Source: Vanilla planifolia (lineage: Eukaryota; Streptophyta; Magnoliopsida; Asparagales; Orchidaceae). Taken from it: DNA of 64,000 bases. Location of the stretch: assembly GCA_023846275.1 (NCBI GenBank), contig JAIUJO010000084.1:1101487-1165486 (forward strand), given 5' to 3'. The notes under the pieces were generated by a model, which saw only the letters and a program-made list of their open reading frames with translations, was not told the origin of the DNA and made no database searches. The stretch's first letter is position 1. Each line of letters opens with the position of its first letter. The position numbers and the translations under genes were made by a program. Positions 10,321 through 25,199 of this stretch are shown here, piece by piece.

Positions 10321-13300
10321 GAGAATGCAATCAAGAATTTTATTCTCAATCTCTTTATTCTATTAGAATGAAACTGTTTCATATAATTTATCTTCTTTCA
10401 ATTTTTTTTTAATTTGATTTGGTTATATTAATATTAACTTAAAATATCCTCACGTGCAAATTTTCATAACATTTATTTTGATATATTATATTAGTTTTAT
10501 TTCTCTCATTTGTTGTTTAATATAAATTTATTTAACATTAATATAAAAATTTATTGTTATTTATGCATGATTACTTTCATAATTTGCAGTAATTCAACCC
10601 TATGCTTGGTTAGGACTAAACTAACATCATTGGAGAAGTTTTGATGACACTATCTAACTAAATATTTTTTTTTGTATTTTTAAATATATTATTTTCAAGG
10701 ATTTTGGTAACCCATATGAGATTTTTGAATGTAACATTATTTTGTGATAGAAAATGTTACAATCAAATTCCTTATTATCTTGGTCTATAATATTTCATAT
10801 AATTCATCACATTTCATAAAGTTTTTACTTTGATGTTGTTATTTTTCTATGGAACTCCAAATCTCCTCTTGTGTGATTAATAAATACATCACTTTGCGTT
10901 TGTTATTATGCAATAGTTCTGTTTATCTCATTTATGCTACAATATATATTTACAAAATGTTAAAAAGTTCATTATTATTTAAGCTTCTTTATGTTGGCCA
11001 TTTGCAATAACTCAAAAAGAGTTATTACTTATTTGAAACATAAATAATTAGACTCAACTCAACTAGCTCTATCCAAACACAAATTATTTTTATATTTCAA
11101 AATATTATGCTTTATGGGATTTTTAAATGTTTTAAGAGATATTTTTATTCATACATATTTGACTTTCAAGGATATTACACTTGTTCTTCTTAATATCTAT
11201 GAACTCAAGTTTTCTTTACAATTTACCTCATATTTTGAAATTTTCATTTTAAAATGGTTATATCACTATGCAACTCAAAATCTATCTTCATGTGTCCTTA
11301 GAATCACTTTAATTTTGTAATAATACATAGCATCAATTTATATGTTTTAAAATTTAATATATTAAAAACTTATTATTTTTTTCTTAAGTCCTTTGGAATT
11401 TAACAAATATTCTAAATGAGCTCTTATCCAGATGAAGCAAACTTCATTGGTCTCAACTCCAAAAGCTCTATCTAATTAAATATTGAATCTTCTATTTATT
11501 TAATACATTTTATGAGATATTTTGATTCATATTTCATTTGATAATTAAGCATGTTATATTTGATTATTTTAGTATTTTGCAATGCACCTTTCACGTAACC
11601 TTTTTGTAATTTCCTTAAATTTTTCACTTTGATTTAGCTATGTACATAAGTGTCCCTAATCTCATCTTATTTGACATTTTCATCACCGTCCTATGAAATA
11701 TTAATTTTTTATATTGTTGAATATTTTATTTCTATTGATTCGACATGCATTACAATAATTTTAATTTTTGCTTATTATGATTATTGATGATGTTACACAA
11801 AATCTCCTTATTATGTAGAAATGCAACTTTCCATTAAAAGTTATCCCTGTGTTTAAATTTTTTATTATTTATTTGGATAGATTACTTCACAACTTTAATT
11901 CTTCTTTCATGTCACCTTTACATCATTTTGGTTTGGACATATTAAATTTCTTCAATTTATATAATTTCACCATAATATTACAACAATAATTAATTATTAT
12001 TTATTCCTATTTAATTTGTTAAATTATAATAATTTCAAACAATGTTTGATTGAGATGGCTCAAATGTCGTTAAACTCATCATGACAAGTTCTATCTATTA
12101 AAATATTCTTTTTTATATTTGGAAACACTTCTTTCTAAGGTTTTGAATATTTTACAAGACATTTTTTTCATATCTCATTCGTATCTTCAAATGAGATACA
12201 CTCGATCTACTTTGTACCTTCAAATGTAGCTTTCTAGGATCATTTATCTCATTTTATTAAAATTTTTGATTGATTTAGATACATTACTATAATACTCTAA
12301 CTTTCCTGCCTTTTGACATTTATATCGATATAAGTTAGTTATATTACACTTCTACAATTTGTCACATTTTAGTCTTAATATATATTTATTTAATGTTAAA
12401 ATATTAATTTATTATTAGTTATGTTTTATTACTTTTATAATTAAAAATAATTCTATATGATTTCTAATCAATATGTAACAAATTACATTGGGCTCATCTT
12501 AACATATTTTATCGAATTAAATATTCATTTTTGTAAAGTTTTAGCATTTTCTTTACTTTATTATTTTTTTCATACTTTATGAGATTATTTAATTGATACT
12601 AGAATAGAGGATTAATGATGTGACCTTCAATATATTTTGTAACTTGGATTGTATTTTTCCTATACATTTTCACTCATTTCTTGGACTTTTTCACTTTAAT
12701 TTTTTTATATGGCAATATAACGCCAAATATTTTCTACTGTGATAATTACATCACCATTATTTTGTCACACTACATTTCTTCATTTATTTCATTTCGACTT
12801 TAATATATATTTAATTTTATTAAAAAATATTTTTTATTTTTTATGATTATTTACATTAGTAAGTCATAGTAATTCCAAATAACATCCAAACGAGATGAAG
12901 GAAACTACACTAGATTTATCTCTACTTACTCTAATATTTCAAATATACATTTTCATATTTTTTAAATATTTTATTTGTGATGATGGTTTAGAAAAATTTT
13001 GTTACATATTTTTATTCATGATTCATTTTTTGAAGAAGATGTTACACTTAATTTATCTTGTTATAATATTAAACTTTTATTCTCTTATTAAGTGAATGTT
13101 ACACCACTTGATTTGGTTATAATATATTCTTTCAATTTATAATTATTTAGCTTTAATATATGTTCACATAATCCTAAAATAATAATTTTTTGTTATTTAC
13201 CTCTATTTAAATTAGCAATTCGTCGTATTACAAATTGATATGAAATTAACTTCATTGGACTCATCTTGATTGGATCTATCAAATTAACTATTCTTTTTTA

Positions 13301-16300
13301 TTTTTGAAAATATTTAATTTTCTTTGGTATGGGCTAATTTTACGAGGAAGTTTTGTTCATAGTTGACATTATGATTGACAATGTTACACTCAATCACCTT
13401 AGGTTCTCAAAATTTAACATTTTGCATTATTTATTATATTTCTACTATTGTTTCACTTTGAATTGATTGTATTATTGTATAAGTTTAAATCTCCCTTCGT
13501 ATGACTGCTATGTTGCTTTGATTTATCAGCATTACATTACTTCAATTTATCTCATTTAAACTTTATTATATATTTTCTAAATATTAAAAAAATATTTTAA
13601 TATTATTAATACTCACTTACTTTAGTGATTAATAGTATAACAAAGAAGGCACAATCAAGATGAAACTAACGTCATTGATCTTATCTCAATGAGTTCTATA
13701 TAATTAAGCATTCATTTTACATTAAAATAACCTTTTTTTATTGTTCTATAATTTAGTAATTAATAGTCATTCCAAACAAGAAGTGATGGAGGCAAAAAAA
13801 ATCAATCGACTCATAACAATGAACTCTATCAATTAAATACGTTTTGTAATTAAAAAAATAAGTTTATAGGATTTTGAAAAAATTTTGGTGAGGTTTTGAT
13901 TTATATCTAAATTGGAAATCATGGATATTACAACCAATCTTCTTAATATCTTTGAATTTAACTTTTTTATAAAATTTATCTCTTTTCTTGAAACTTTTTT
14001 CTTTTATTAGGTTTGGTTACTACTCAATTAAAAATCTCCTTTGATTTGATCTTAAAATTTTTTTTATTTCATAATGTTATGTTTCTTAAATTTATCCTAT
14101 TTAAACTTTAATATATTATTAATATTAAAATAATAATTTATTATTATTTATACTTATTTATATTAGTAAGTTTTAATAATCAAAATGAGGTCCAAATGAG
14201 ATGAGACTATCTTCATTGGAGTTATCCTCATAAGCTCTACCAAAGTACATACTCACTTTTTAATCTTTAAAAATTTTTTTTTTTGAGGTTTTTTCTTGCT
14301 TTATGAAACAATTACTTTCATGCTTAATTTGATGATCGTGAAATTGCACTTCATCTGCTTTGTTACTTGGAATACAACTTTCACATAAAATGTTGTTCAT
14401 CTCTTGAATTTTTTTAATTTGATTTGGCTATAATACATTGTAACTTTATGTTTTCTATCACGTGACATTTATAATAATTTAATTTGATGATTTTTCTTTG
14501 ATTATATTTTTCTTATCTTTAATTTATTATATGTTACTTAATATTAAAAAAATAATTCATTATCATTTATGCTTATTAATTTTGAAAATTTATAGTAATT
14601 CTATATGAGGTCCAATGGAAACAACTAACATAAATGGACATGTGTTAAGGAGCTTTATCAAATTAAATATTTATCTCTATATTTTCAAATATTTTTTTTT
14701 AATAGCTTTGGCAAGCTTTAGAAGACATTAGATTTGTACCTAATTTGATAGCCAAGAATGTTACACTCAATGTCTTTAGTATCTTAAAATGCAACTTTCT
14801 TATGAATTTTGTCTAATTTCTCTTAATCTTTTTAGATTGGTTATTTTACTTTGTAACTCAAAATATTCTCTCATGTGACCTTTACATTACTTTGATTTGG
14901 TTATATTTCATTACTTGAACTTATTTCTTAATATATATTTACTTATTATTATAATAATTACAATTTATTATTATTTATCTCTATTAATTATGGTAATTCA
15001 TATTAATTCCAAGCTAGGTCAAATCGATACAAAGAAATATCATTGGAGTCATCTTGGTTATTTTGCCATGTTGCACAAGGTATTTTGTTTTGTACAAGAT
15101 TTAATGATCAAGGATGTTATGCTAAATCTCCTTTATATCTTTTAGTGCAAATTTACTCTACAATTTGTCACATTTTTAAAACTTTTTTCATTTGATTTTT
15201 TTATAATATTATTTAATACTAAGTTTACATTTATGTGACTTTTACATTGCTATAGTTTCGTTGTATTATATTTTGCAATTAACTTAATTTTAGGTTTAGT
15301 ATATAATTATTTAAAATTAAATATAATTCATTATTATTCATGAATATTTTTTTATTCAGGGTAATTCCAAAAGATTTTTGAGTTAGACAAAACATGCATC
15401 ATTAAACTTACCTCCACGAGCTCTATCAAATTAAAATATACTTTTTCTATGTTTTTAATATTTTATATTCTACTATTTTGTTAAACAATATGAGATATTT
15501 TGATTTATTTGATGATTAAGAATGCCACACTCTGTCTCCTTAATATATTGAGTACATGAAACATATATAACATTTCCCACTTCTTTTAATGTTTCTCTTT
15601 GATTTGGCTCTATGATTATGAAACTCTAATTCTTCTATATTGTGACTTTTGCATTGTTCTTTATTAGGTTATATTATATTTCTTTAATTTATCATCTTAT
15701 TCCAATTTTAATATACATATTTAATATTTTTTTAAAAATTTATTATCATTTATGCTTATTTGATTTGGAAATTTCCAAAAATTCAAAAAATGGTCTAATT
15801 TAGAGGAAATAAACATCATTGCACTAATCCTTATGTTCACAATGCAATAAAATATTTCTTGTAATATTTTTGAAATATTTTACTTTTTATGAATTTGGCA
15901 AAGAATGTGGTACATTTTGGATATGCAGCTAATTGGGGGATTAAGCATGTTTGACTCTAGCACCATTATATCTTTGAAGTACAACATTCCGTTATGTTTT
16001 TTCTCATTTGATTAATTACTTTACTTTGCTAAGTTATATTACTATGTTACTACAAATCTAATATTGTATGTCATTTACATCGCATTATGTTTTTTTATAA
16101 AGGATTGCTTCCATGTGATGCATCTAAAGTTTAACATATTTTTGCTTAACATCAAAATGATAATTGTGATATTATTTATGGTTATTGACTTGGAAAATTC
16201 ACAATGATTTCAAATAAGGTGTGATTGAGATGAAACAATGTCATTGGATTAGTCTCGATAATACATGTCTAAAGATACATTTGAACATTTTTAAATATTC

Positions 16301-16894
16301 TATTTACAAGGATTTTGGTATGCTTTGTAAGAAATTATGATATGTTCCATATTTAATGGTTACGGATGTTACACCCAAACACCTTAGTATCCTGCAATTA
16401 GACTTTTTCATATAATTTATCTAATTATTTTTCAACTTTTTTTCTATCTATGGTTATATTACAATGTATTCCTAAATCTCTTTCCTTGTGGCACTTATGT
16501 TCCTTTTTTTCGATATTTTTCATTGCTTCAAGTTATCATTTTTCATCATTAATAGATATACACACCCATTATTTAAATAATAATTTTCTTTTAATTTGCA
16601 TATTTAATTTCATAATTTATAGTAATTTCAAATAGGATTCGTTTAAGATGAAATAAATGGTGTTGCACTTATCATGATGGGGTTTATCTAATATTGAGAC
16701 AATTTATGGGATAATTTGATTCATACATGGTTTGGCAATCAATGATGTCATCCTATATCTATTAAGTATCATGGAATGTGAACTTGATACATAATTTATC
16801 TCATTTTTTAATTTTTTTTACTTTGATTTGGTTATGTTACATAACTTTTAATTATATCATTTTAGGATTTTATATATTTCTATAATATTTAAAA
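10321..16894 (-). repeat. Satellite block 3, '-' orientation
   Basis: About 16 monomers. Approximate anchors (GATGTTACACTCAAT-type) lie at 10755, 11170, 11549, 11788, 12197, 12607, 13034, 13382, 13927, 14350, 14765, 15117, 15522, 15946, 16366 and 16746. Most intervals are 400-427 bp. 11549-11788 and 13382-13927 are irregular, indicating a deleted unit and a fused pair of partial units. The given strand is T-rich throughout. The last 2.3 kb is duplicated at 39.73-41.11 kb. Confidence 0.88.
14580..16890 (-). repeat. Segmental duplication A, copy 1
   Basis: Several monomers share private variants with 39.73-41.11 kb that other monomers lack. Examples are 'TTTTAGAAGACA' at the pre-anchor position, 'CTTCCATGTGATGCATCT' near 16.11 kb, 'TTATGTTCCTTT' followed by 'TTCAAGTTATCATTTTTCA' near 16.5 kb, and 'AATATTGAGACAATTTATG' near 16.69 kb. 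Copy 1 holds about 1 kb (about 15.1-16.1 kb) that is absent from copy 2. Confidence 0.8.
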
Positions 16895-17809
16895 AGTAAT
16901 CCATAAATTATGCCAAATCTTTAAAAAAATATTTAAAATTATAAGGAGGAATAATTAATTTTAATGAACTTGTTAGGATGAATACGATGACGTTTATTTT
17001 TATTTGATTGGTTATTGTTTGTAATTTTTTAGTATTATCAAAATAAATAAGAAAAATAACAAAAAATAATAATTTTGATGTTAAGTAAATTTACATTAAA
17101 GATGAAGTGAGATAAATTGAAGTAATAATATAGTTAAAAGATAGCTATATAAAGGTCACATGAGTTGTTAGTTAGTGTTGCATAAAGTTAACAAAATATA
17201 AGGGAACAATTTGAAGAAATGAAAGAAATTGTACTAGAAGTTTTCCTTCCAAAATGAAAAGGGGTTCAAGTGTAACATCCTTTCCTATCAAATAAAGTGT
17301 GAATAAAAATAACTTAAAATGCATTAAAAAATTTTAAAAACATATGGTTATAAATAATTAAAATTAATATTTAATTGGATAAAGTTCATTAAGTCAAGTC
17401 CAATAACATCTATTACAAGATGACAAAACCTTGTTTGTAACTTCTAAAAATTTCCAAATTAAGTAGGAAAAAATATTAATAGATTATAATTTTTATATTA
17501 AGCTAGCATATATTAAAGCTAAAATAAAATAACTTTAGTTAATGTTATAAAAAAATCAAAATTATATAAGGGCCACATGAGTGGAGATTAAGCATTATAT
17601 TATTATATAACATAATCATTACAAAATCTTTGGAAACAAAAGACAAATTGTATGAGAAAATGACATTCAAATATACCAGGAAGGATGATTCTAACATCCC
17701 TGATCATCAATATTGATACAAATCAAAATAACTAATAAAGCATCTTAAAATCCTCGTGATAAAATATTGAAAATTATAAAAATTAATATTTAACCAGATA
17801 GATCTCGAT

Positions 17810-17840
17810 AAGATGAATTGAATGATCTTTGTTTCATCTT
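17810..17840 (+). repeat. Satellite hairpin, example 1
   Basis: AAGATGAA (17810-17817), a 15-nt loop, then TTCATCTT (17833-17840): eight perfectly complementary bases. It is located in the monomer between the ATAGAGCTCAT box and the GGAATTACTATGAATTACC box. Confidence 0.7.
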
Positions 17841-20800
17841 CATGAGATCTGGTATGAATTTAAGGTAAATTTGTTATGGAAATAAGCATAAATATTAAAA
17901 TTATTATTTTCATCTTAAGAAAATATATATTAAAGCTAAATTGAAGTAATGAAATAGAGCTATATGAAAGCAATGCAAAGGCTATGAGAAATGAGATTTA
18001 GAGTTACATAGGCATATAAACAAATCTACGAGGAACATTTGAAGAAATTATATAAATTATATAAAAAAGTTGCCTTCCAACATATCATGGAGATTAAGTG
18101 TAACACTTGATTTTGTTAAATATTATAAGAATCAAAATCTTTTGAAAAACATGAGAAGTCATAATATGTTAAAATCTAAAAAAAAATTTTTGTTGGATGG
18201 TGTCCATTGAGGCGATTCCAACGACATTTATTTCATCTCCATTTAATCACTTTTAGAATTACAAAATGAATTGGAAAAAGAAAATATTAAAAATATTAAA
18301 AAATTATTTTTAATTTTAAATAGATAGATATTAAAGCACGTAGCTGGTTAATTGAGGTAATATAATAAAACTAAAAAAAATTGATTTAAAGATTACTTGA
18401 GAGAACAATTAGTGTTTCATAGGAATGTAACAATATCAAAGCAAACACATTAGAAGAAATAAGATAAAATGTATGATAATATTTAATTCCAATATAATCA
18501 AGAGATCATGTCTAACATCTTCGATCAACAACTCATATAAAAATCGAATGCCTTATAAAGCACACCAACATACTCTAAAATTAAAAAAATAAAAAATGAA
18601 AATAAATAATATTTAATTTTATAAAGCTCACTAAGACTAGTTCTAAAAAGTTTGTTTTATCTCGATCTAATCTTTGTTGCAATTACTTTGAATTTCTAAA
18701 GTAAATAAACATAGATAATAACAAATAATTATTTTAATATGAATTAAATATATTTTAAAGTAGAAATAAAATACATGAAAGCAATACAATATATCCAAAC
18801 TACGATGATGCAAAAGTCTTATGAATGAAGACTTTGAGTAAGATAGTAATAAAACTAAATAATTATTAGAAATCTTAAAATATAAAATAAATTGTATTAG
18901 AAGGTTGTATTCCAAGATAATAAGTATATCAAGCGTAAAATCTTTAATCATCAAACAATCTATAAATTAAAAACCCTCTAAGACATGTGTAGGAGATTTA
19001 AAGATATATAGTAACATCTTTGATAAGACATCCATAATTAAGGAGATTTAGTGTAATATCATTGATTATCAAATATGATACAAATCAAATTGTCTCAAAA
19101 AGTATGGAAAAGTCCTATAAAATAAAATATTTAAAAACTTAAGAATGAATAATAAAAAATATTTTTAAATATTAATAAAATATATAATATAACTAAAATA
19201 AGAAAAATTAAAACATTATAATAAAATTAAGTCAAAGTAATGTAAGGGTCATATGGGGGTAGACATAGAGTTAATAGTAATGTAACAAAATAAAAAAAAC
19301 TATTTGGTGAATGGGAAATATTTTAAAAGAAAGTTGCATTAAATGTTAGTTAGGGGATCAAGTATAACATCCTTAATCTTAAAATCAAGCACAAATCAAG
19401 ATACATCATAATGTGTACCAAATACCTTAATAAATATTTTGGAATGTAATAATCAATATTTAATTAGATGGAGCTTACATAGATGACTCCAATAATGATT
19501 GTTCTATCCTGATCAGTCCTATTCTTGAAATATTACTAATTATCAAAGTAACTAATGATAACTAATAATAAATTTTGTATTAGATAAATAAATATTAAAA
19601 ATATTGAATATCAAATAATGTATGATTATAAATGTCTCAAAAAGCATGTTAGAATAATAGAAAATAAAATACTTAAAAATATTAAAAATAGTTGTTCAAT
19701 AAGATAGAGCACCTAAACACTAGCCATACAATGATTTTTCATATTGATTGCATGTTGTTTGGAATTGCTATAAATTTCAAAAATTTAATAAAAATAAATA
19801 ATAATAAAATATTATTTTAAAATTAATATTAAGTGAAACGATGCAGTATTACGAAATAAAAGAGTTGTAAAAGAGTCACGTGAGGAGATTTCGAGTTATG
19901 ATATAATAAAAATTAAAGCAAAATGTTTAGATTACGACAAATTATAAGGTAAAGTTACATTATAAGATATAGTGGAAATTAAGTGTAACAACCTTGACAG
20001 TAAAGCTAGTTAATAATTGAAATATCATGTAAATCAAGTCAAGGTAATAAAAAATAAAATATTTAAAAGGAAATAAAAAATAATATTTAATTAAATAGGG
20101 CTCTTCGAGTAGTCAAATGAAGTTTATTTTGTCTATATTAGACATTGTTTGGAATTACAGTGAATTAGCAAACTATATAAACATAAATAATAATTTTTTT
20201 TAAGTTAATATACATATTAACTAAAATTTGATAAATTAATCAATGTAATATATTCAAATCAACGAGATGTAAAACTTTCAAAAGAGGAGGACTATAGTTT
20301 CAGAGTAATATAACAAAATTGAATTATAAAATTTTAAAAAAGGAATGAAATATTACGTTAAAGTTGTATCTAATGACCTCATAAAGCATTCAAAAACCAA
20401 AGAAAAGAATACTTTTGAAATATATAAATGAAGTTTTACTTGGATAGATCTCATAGAGACTAGTCTATGAATCACTTCTCCTTAATGTAACCTCAATTAA
20501 TATTAATATGAATTACCTAAAAAAATAAGAATAAAAAATAGCAAATTACTACTTAAAATAAAAGAAAAGAATTTATTAGTGTTAACATTAAATGAATTGA
20601 AATAATGTAATATAACCAAATCAATATAATGTAGAGGTCACATAGAAAGATGTTTTCAACTACATAGTAAGATAATGTATTAAAATTGAAAACTTTGAAA
20701 AATTTGAAAAACTTTATATGAAAGTTGAACTTCATAATATTAAGGATTTCCAGCCTAACTTCTTCATTTATTAAAAAAAGATATGAATTGAAATGCTTCA

Positions 20801-23800
20801 TAAAGCAAGAAAAAATAATAAAAAACAAAAAGTTTAAAAATTTTGAACTAAAATTTAAATGAATAGAGGTCATTTAGATGCACCCATTATGCTTTTTTTT
20901 TCTTTATTGGAAACATTTTGGAATACTATGAATTACAATGTTAATTATCAATAAATAATAATAAGCTATTATTTTAGTAATAAGTAAACATATATTAAAG
21001 AAAATTTGAGAAAATTTAGGAAATATAATAGAACCAAATAAGACAATGTAAAATCCATATGTAATGAGATTTATAATTACATAGTAAAACAACAAAATTA
21101 AACTAAAATATTTCAATTTAATTAGATTTTCTTCATAATATAACTAATCATTGTAAACCATTTGATGAAATTAGAAGATTTTTACAAGAAAGTTTCACTA
21201 TAAAATAATGAAGTATTTTGTAAGAACTTTTATCATAAAATGAGCTAAAAAAATGTTGAAAACCTTACCAATACCTAGAAAATAGAATATTTAAAAATAT
21301 ATAAATTAAAGTTTAAATTGACGAACCATGTCAAGAGGAGTCGAAAGATGATCGTTTGTTCGCTTTCTAACATCCTTAAGATTTGCAAAGAATTACAATA
21401 GTAAATTTGCATAAATAATAATAAATTATTGTATTAGAATTTAATAAACCTTTGTAAAATAATGCAATTGTTAAGAAAATGTAATAAATTAAATAAAATC
21501 AATGGAAGGTCACACAATAAGAGATTTGGAGTAATATAATAATATAAAAAAAAAATCAAATAAAAATATTTTAATCAATAAGATTTTTTGCATAGAAAAA
21601 TTACTTTCTAAAAAACAAAGGTTATTTCCCATAACATTCCTAATTGTCAAATCATCTATGAATAAAAATAAATTAAAAAAATTTAAAATAATAGAAAATA
21701 AAAAGTAAATATTTAAATGATTTTGACTTATTAAGTTGAGCCCAATTATGCTTTGTTCAACTCGGTCAAACATCGTTTCGAATTACCACAACTTACAAAA
21801 ATAAATTAACATAAATTATAATAAATTATTATTTTCATATTTAGAAAATATATATCAAAACTAAAAGGAGATAAATAAAAAGAGCACCATAGAACCAATT
21901 CAAAGTGAATCTAGAACGAGAGCAGGATTAGAGTTCGGTGGTAATATTGTTAAATTAAAGTGAACAATTTGATAAAATGTGATAAATAATATGAGAAAGC
22001 ACCATTCCAATACAGTAAGGAGATCATTCATAGCATCCTTAATTGTAAAATCAAGTATAAATAAGAATAACATGAAAAGAATACCAAAATCTTAGAAAAC
22101 TAAAATATTTTGAAACATAAAAAATTAGTATGTAATGGTATAAGGCAAGTGGACATAAGTCCAATAAATGTTTTTTAACTTGAATGGTACTTGTCTGGAA
22201 TTACTATGAATTACCAATATAAATAAGTACAAAAAATGATAAAATATTACTCTAATTATGAATACATATATATTAATGCTAAAAAGAGATACATTACACT
22301 AATATAATATAACCAAATAAAAGTAATGTAAACATCCTTACCCATATGACCATTACTTTTGAAGTAAACAAATTAAAAAAATGGGATAAATTGCCCAAGA
22401 GAGTTAATTTTGAAGATAATAAGGACATCGAGGGCAACATCTTTTGTCATTAGATCAAGTATGAGTCAAAATGACTTGTTTATTACTCAAAAATTCTAAA
22501 AAAATAAAAAATAAAATAAAAATATAACATTAAATATTTAAGTAGGTAGAGCTAAATGATTCAAGTCTCACGATGATTGTTCGATCTTCATTGGACCTTA
22601 TTTAGAATTTTGACGTATTATTAATGAAAAAAATAAATTTCAATAACAATTATATTAATTAAATTAATGCTAAAAATAGTTTGACAAAAATTCATTAAAT
22701 ATAATATAAAGTAATCAAAGAGATGTAAAGCGTACACTAGAGGACAACTATAGTTTCTTAGTAATATAAGCAAGTCAATACACAAATTTTCCTAAAATAA
22801 TATAATTTGTGAGTGAAAGTTGCAATAAAAGTTAGTAAGAAGATCAAGTTTAAAATGTTCAATAATCAAATATGAAAAAAGTGAAAATGACACAAACTAT
22901 TCAAAATCTAAAGAAAGAAAATATTTAAAAAAAATAAAAATAAACTTTAAAAATGATAAAGACCAATAAAACTATTCCATGGACATTTGGTTCATCTCCA
23001 TTGATAAACTTTTTGAATAATAGAAAGTTGTCAATGTAAATAAAAAAATAACAAATTATTACAATAATATTAAGAGGATGTAGATTAAAGTTAAAGAAGA
23101 TAAATTCACTGAATATATTATTTCCAAATAAAAGCAATGTAATGCTCACACTATAAATGATTTAGTGGCACATAGTAATATATCCAAAATAAATAAAAAA
23201 TTTAAAGAATTGAGAAACATTTTTCAAGAAAATTATTCTCCAAGTTACTATGCAAATCGATGGAACCTTCATGATTTTAAATTTTTTTGCAAATTGAAAT
23301 GCTTCATAAAGAATGCTAAAATTAGTAGAGCATACAAAAATATAATAAAATGAATTTTTTAATTGAAAAAAACTAATGAAGATGTGTCTAATGACATTTG
23401 TTAACTCTCCATCAGATCTCGATTGACATTACTACAAATTTTTAGAATAAATAGGCAAACATTACAATAAATTATTATTTTAATGTTATGTAATTATATA
23501 TTAAAATTGAATTGTAATAAAATGAGGCAATATACTATAACAAAATAAAATACATGTTAAATTTACATGAGAAGAGAATAAAATTATGTAGCAATATAAC
23601 AAATTAAAAGAAAGAAATTTGATCAAATGAGATAATTATGTTAGAAGGTTACATTCCAAGATATTAAGTAGATCAAATTTGAAATTCACCATTGTGAAAT
23701 CAAAGACAAATAAAAATGCCTTAAAAAGAGTGATAAAATCTAAAAAAAATAAAATTTTGAGAAGTTTACCAATGAATATTTAATTTAATAGAATTTCTAG

Positions 23801-24023
23801 AGATGTGTCTTAAAACTTTTGTCTCGTCACGTTGGAACTTCATTTTGAATTTTTATAATTTTAAAAAAATTAAGTTTGGATAAATAATAAAAAATATTAT
23901 TTTAATTTTTATAAAATGTATAACAAATCAAAATGCGATAAATCCAAGCATTTTAGTATAACAAAGTCAAAGCAATGTAAGGGTCACCTAATGAAAGAGT
24001 TATAGTTTCATTGTAAAATAACC

Positions 24024-24041
24024 AAAAAAAAAAAAAAAAAA
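24024..24041 (+). repeat. Poly-A run of 18
   Basis: Eighteen consecutive A inside a satellite monomer, just after the second AATATAACC box. A similar run of about 13 A lies at the equivalent place near 25.62 kb. Neither is followed by a target-site duplication or retroelement sequence, so slippage is more likely than insertion. Confidence 0.8.
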
Positions 24042-25199
24042 CTAAATAAATGAAGTAATTTTAATTAGAAAGCTAGGGACTATAGATTAGAGGGAATGTT
24101 GAGTGTAACAATCCTGATCATCAAATAATGTTTGAATTAAAATGCTTATGAAGTGTATAAAAACACAAAAAACAAAAACTATTAGGGGGTAAAATTGATT
24201 ATTTAATTAGATAGAGCACATTAAGGTGAGCAAAATAATATTTATTTAATCTCCAAAAAACTTTATTTGTAATTAGTATGAATTATCAAATTAATTAGAC
24301 ATAAATATTAAAAAATTATTATTTTGATAATAAGTAATATATATTAAAGCAAAAATGAGATAAATCTCAAAGATATAATATAGCAAAGTCAAAGTTATGT
24401 ATTGGTCACACTTGAGAATGATTCGAGTTTCATAAGAATATCAAGAACTATAAACAAAACACTTTAAATTAAGATAAATAGTATGTTTAAGAGACATTCA
24501 AAAATGCTAGAAAAATCAAGTGTAACATCCTTGATCATTAAATAAAGTTTGAATAAAAATTTCTTATAAATTATACTAAAACAATATAGAAATATTGATG
24601 AAACATAAAAATAAATAATTAGTTGCACATAACCGTTCAAGAGAAGTCAACAACATTTATTTTATTTTTATTGAGCCTTATTTGGAACTATTATGAATTT
24701 TATAATTAAAAAATGATAAGTTTATTTTTTTTAATATTATTTGAAAATATATTAAAGTTGAATTATAATAAATTAAAGTAATGTAATAAAACAAATCCAA
24801 AGTGATGTAAACATTATAGGAGAGTAGATTTAGAGTACAATATAACATAACAAAATTAAAGAAAATAATTTTTAAAAATAAGATATCTTTTATGGAATAA
24901 GTACCATTCCAACATGTTATGGACATTGAATGTAATATTCTATAATATCAAATCAAGTACACATAAAAAAGCCTCCTCTAGGCTCTCAAAATCCAAGATT
25001 TACTATATTTAAGGTATTAAATGGTATATTTAATTTTACAGACCACTTCAAGAATGGTTCAATAATATTTATTTCCTCTCAAATGGACCTCTTAAGGATC
25101 TCAGTGAATTACAAAAATAAATAATAAATCAATAAAAGTTTTAAATTTAATCTCAAAAAATTATATGTTAAAGTTGAAATATGTTAAAGTGAAGGACTA

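Larger units (their letters stand above)
16900..25110 (+). repeat. Segmental duplication B, copy 1
   Basis: Shares monomer-specific variants in order with 56.84-62.9 kb. Examples are 'TGTAACACTTGATTTTGT' (18.10 kb against 58.00 kb), 'ATATATCCAAACTACGATGA' (18.79 kb against 58.69 kb), 'GATCAACAAC' with a private context (18.52 kb against 58.42 kb), and 'CCTCCTCTAGGCTCT' (24.97 kb against 62.74 kb). The offset is about 39.9 kb at the left and about 37.8 kb at the right, so copy 1 carries about 2.1 kb more, roughly five monomers. Confidence 0.8.

Noticed and set aside
24024..24041. Poly-A run as the tail of a SINE or LINE insertion
   Set aside because: The sequence to its left is ordinary satellite and no target-site duplication flanks it.
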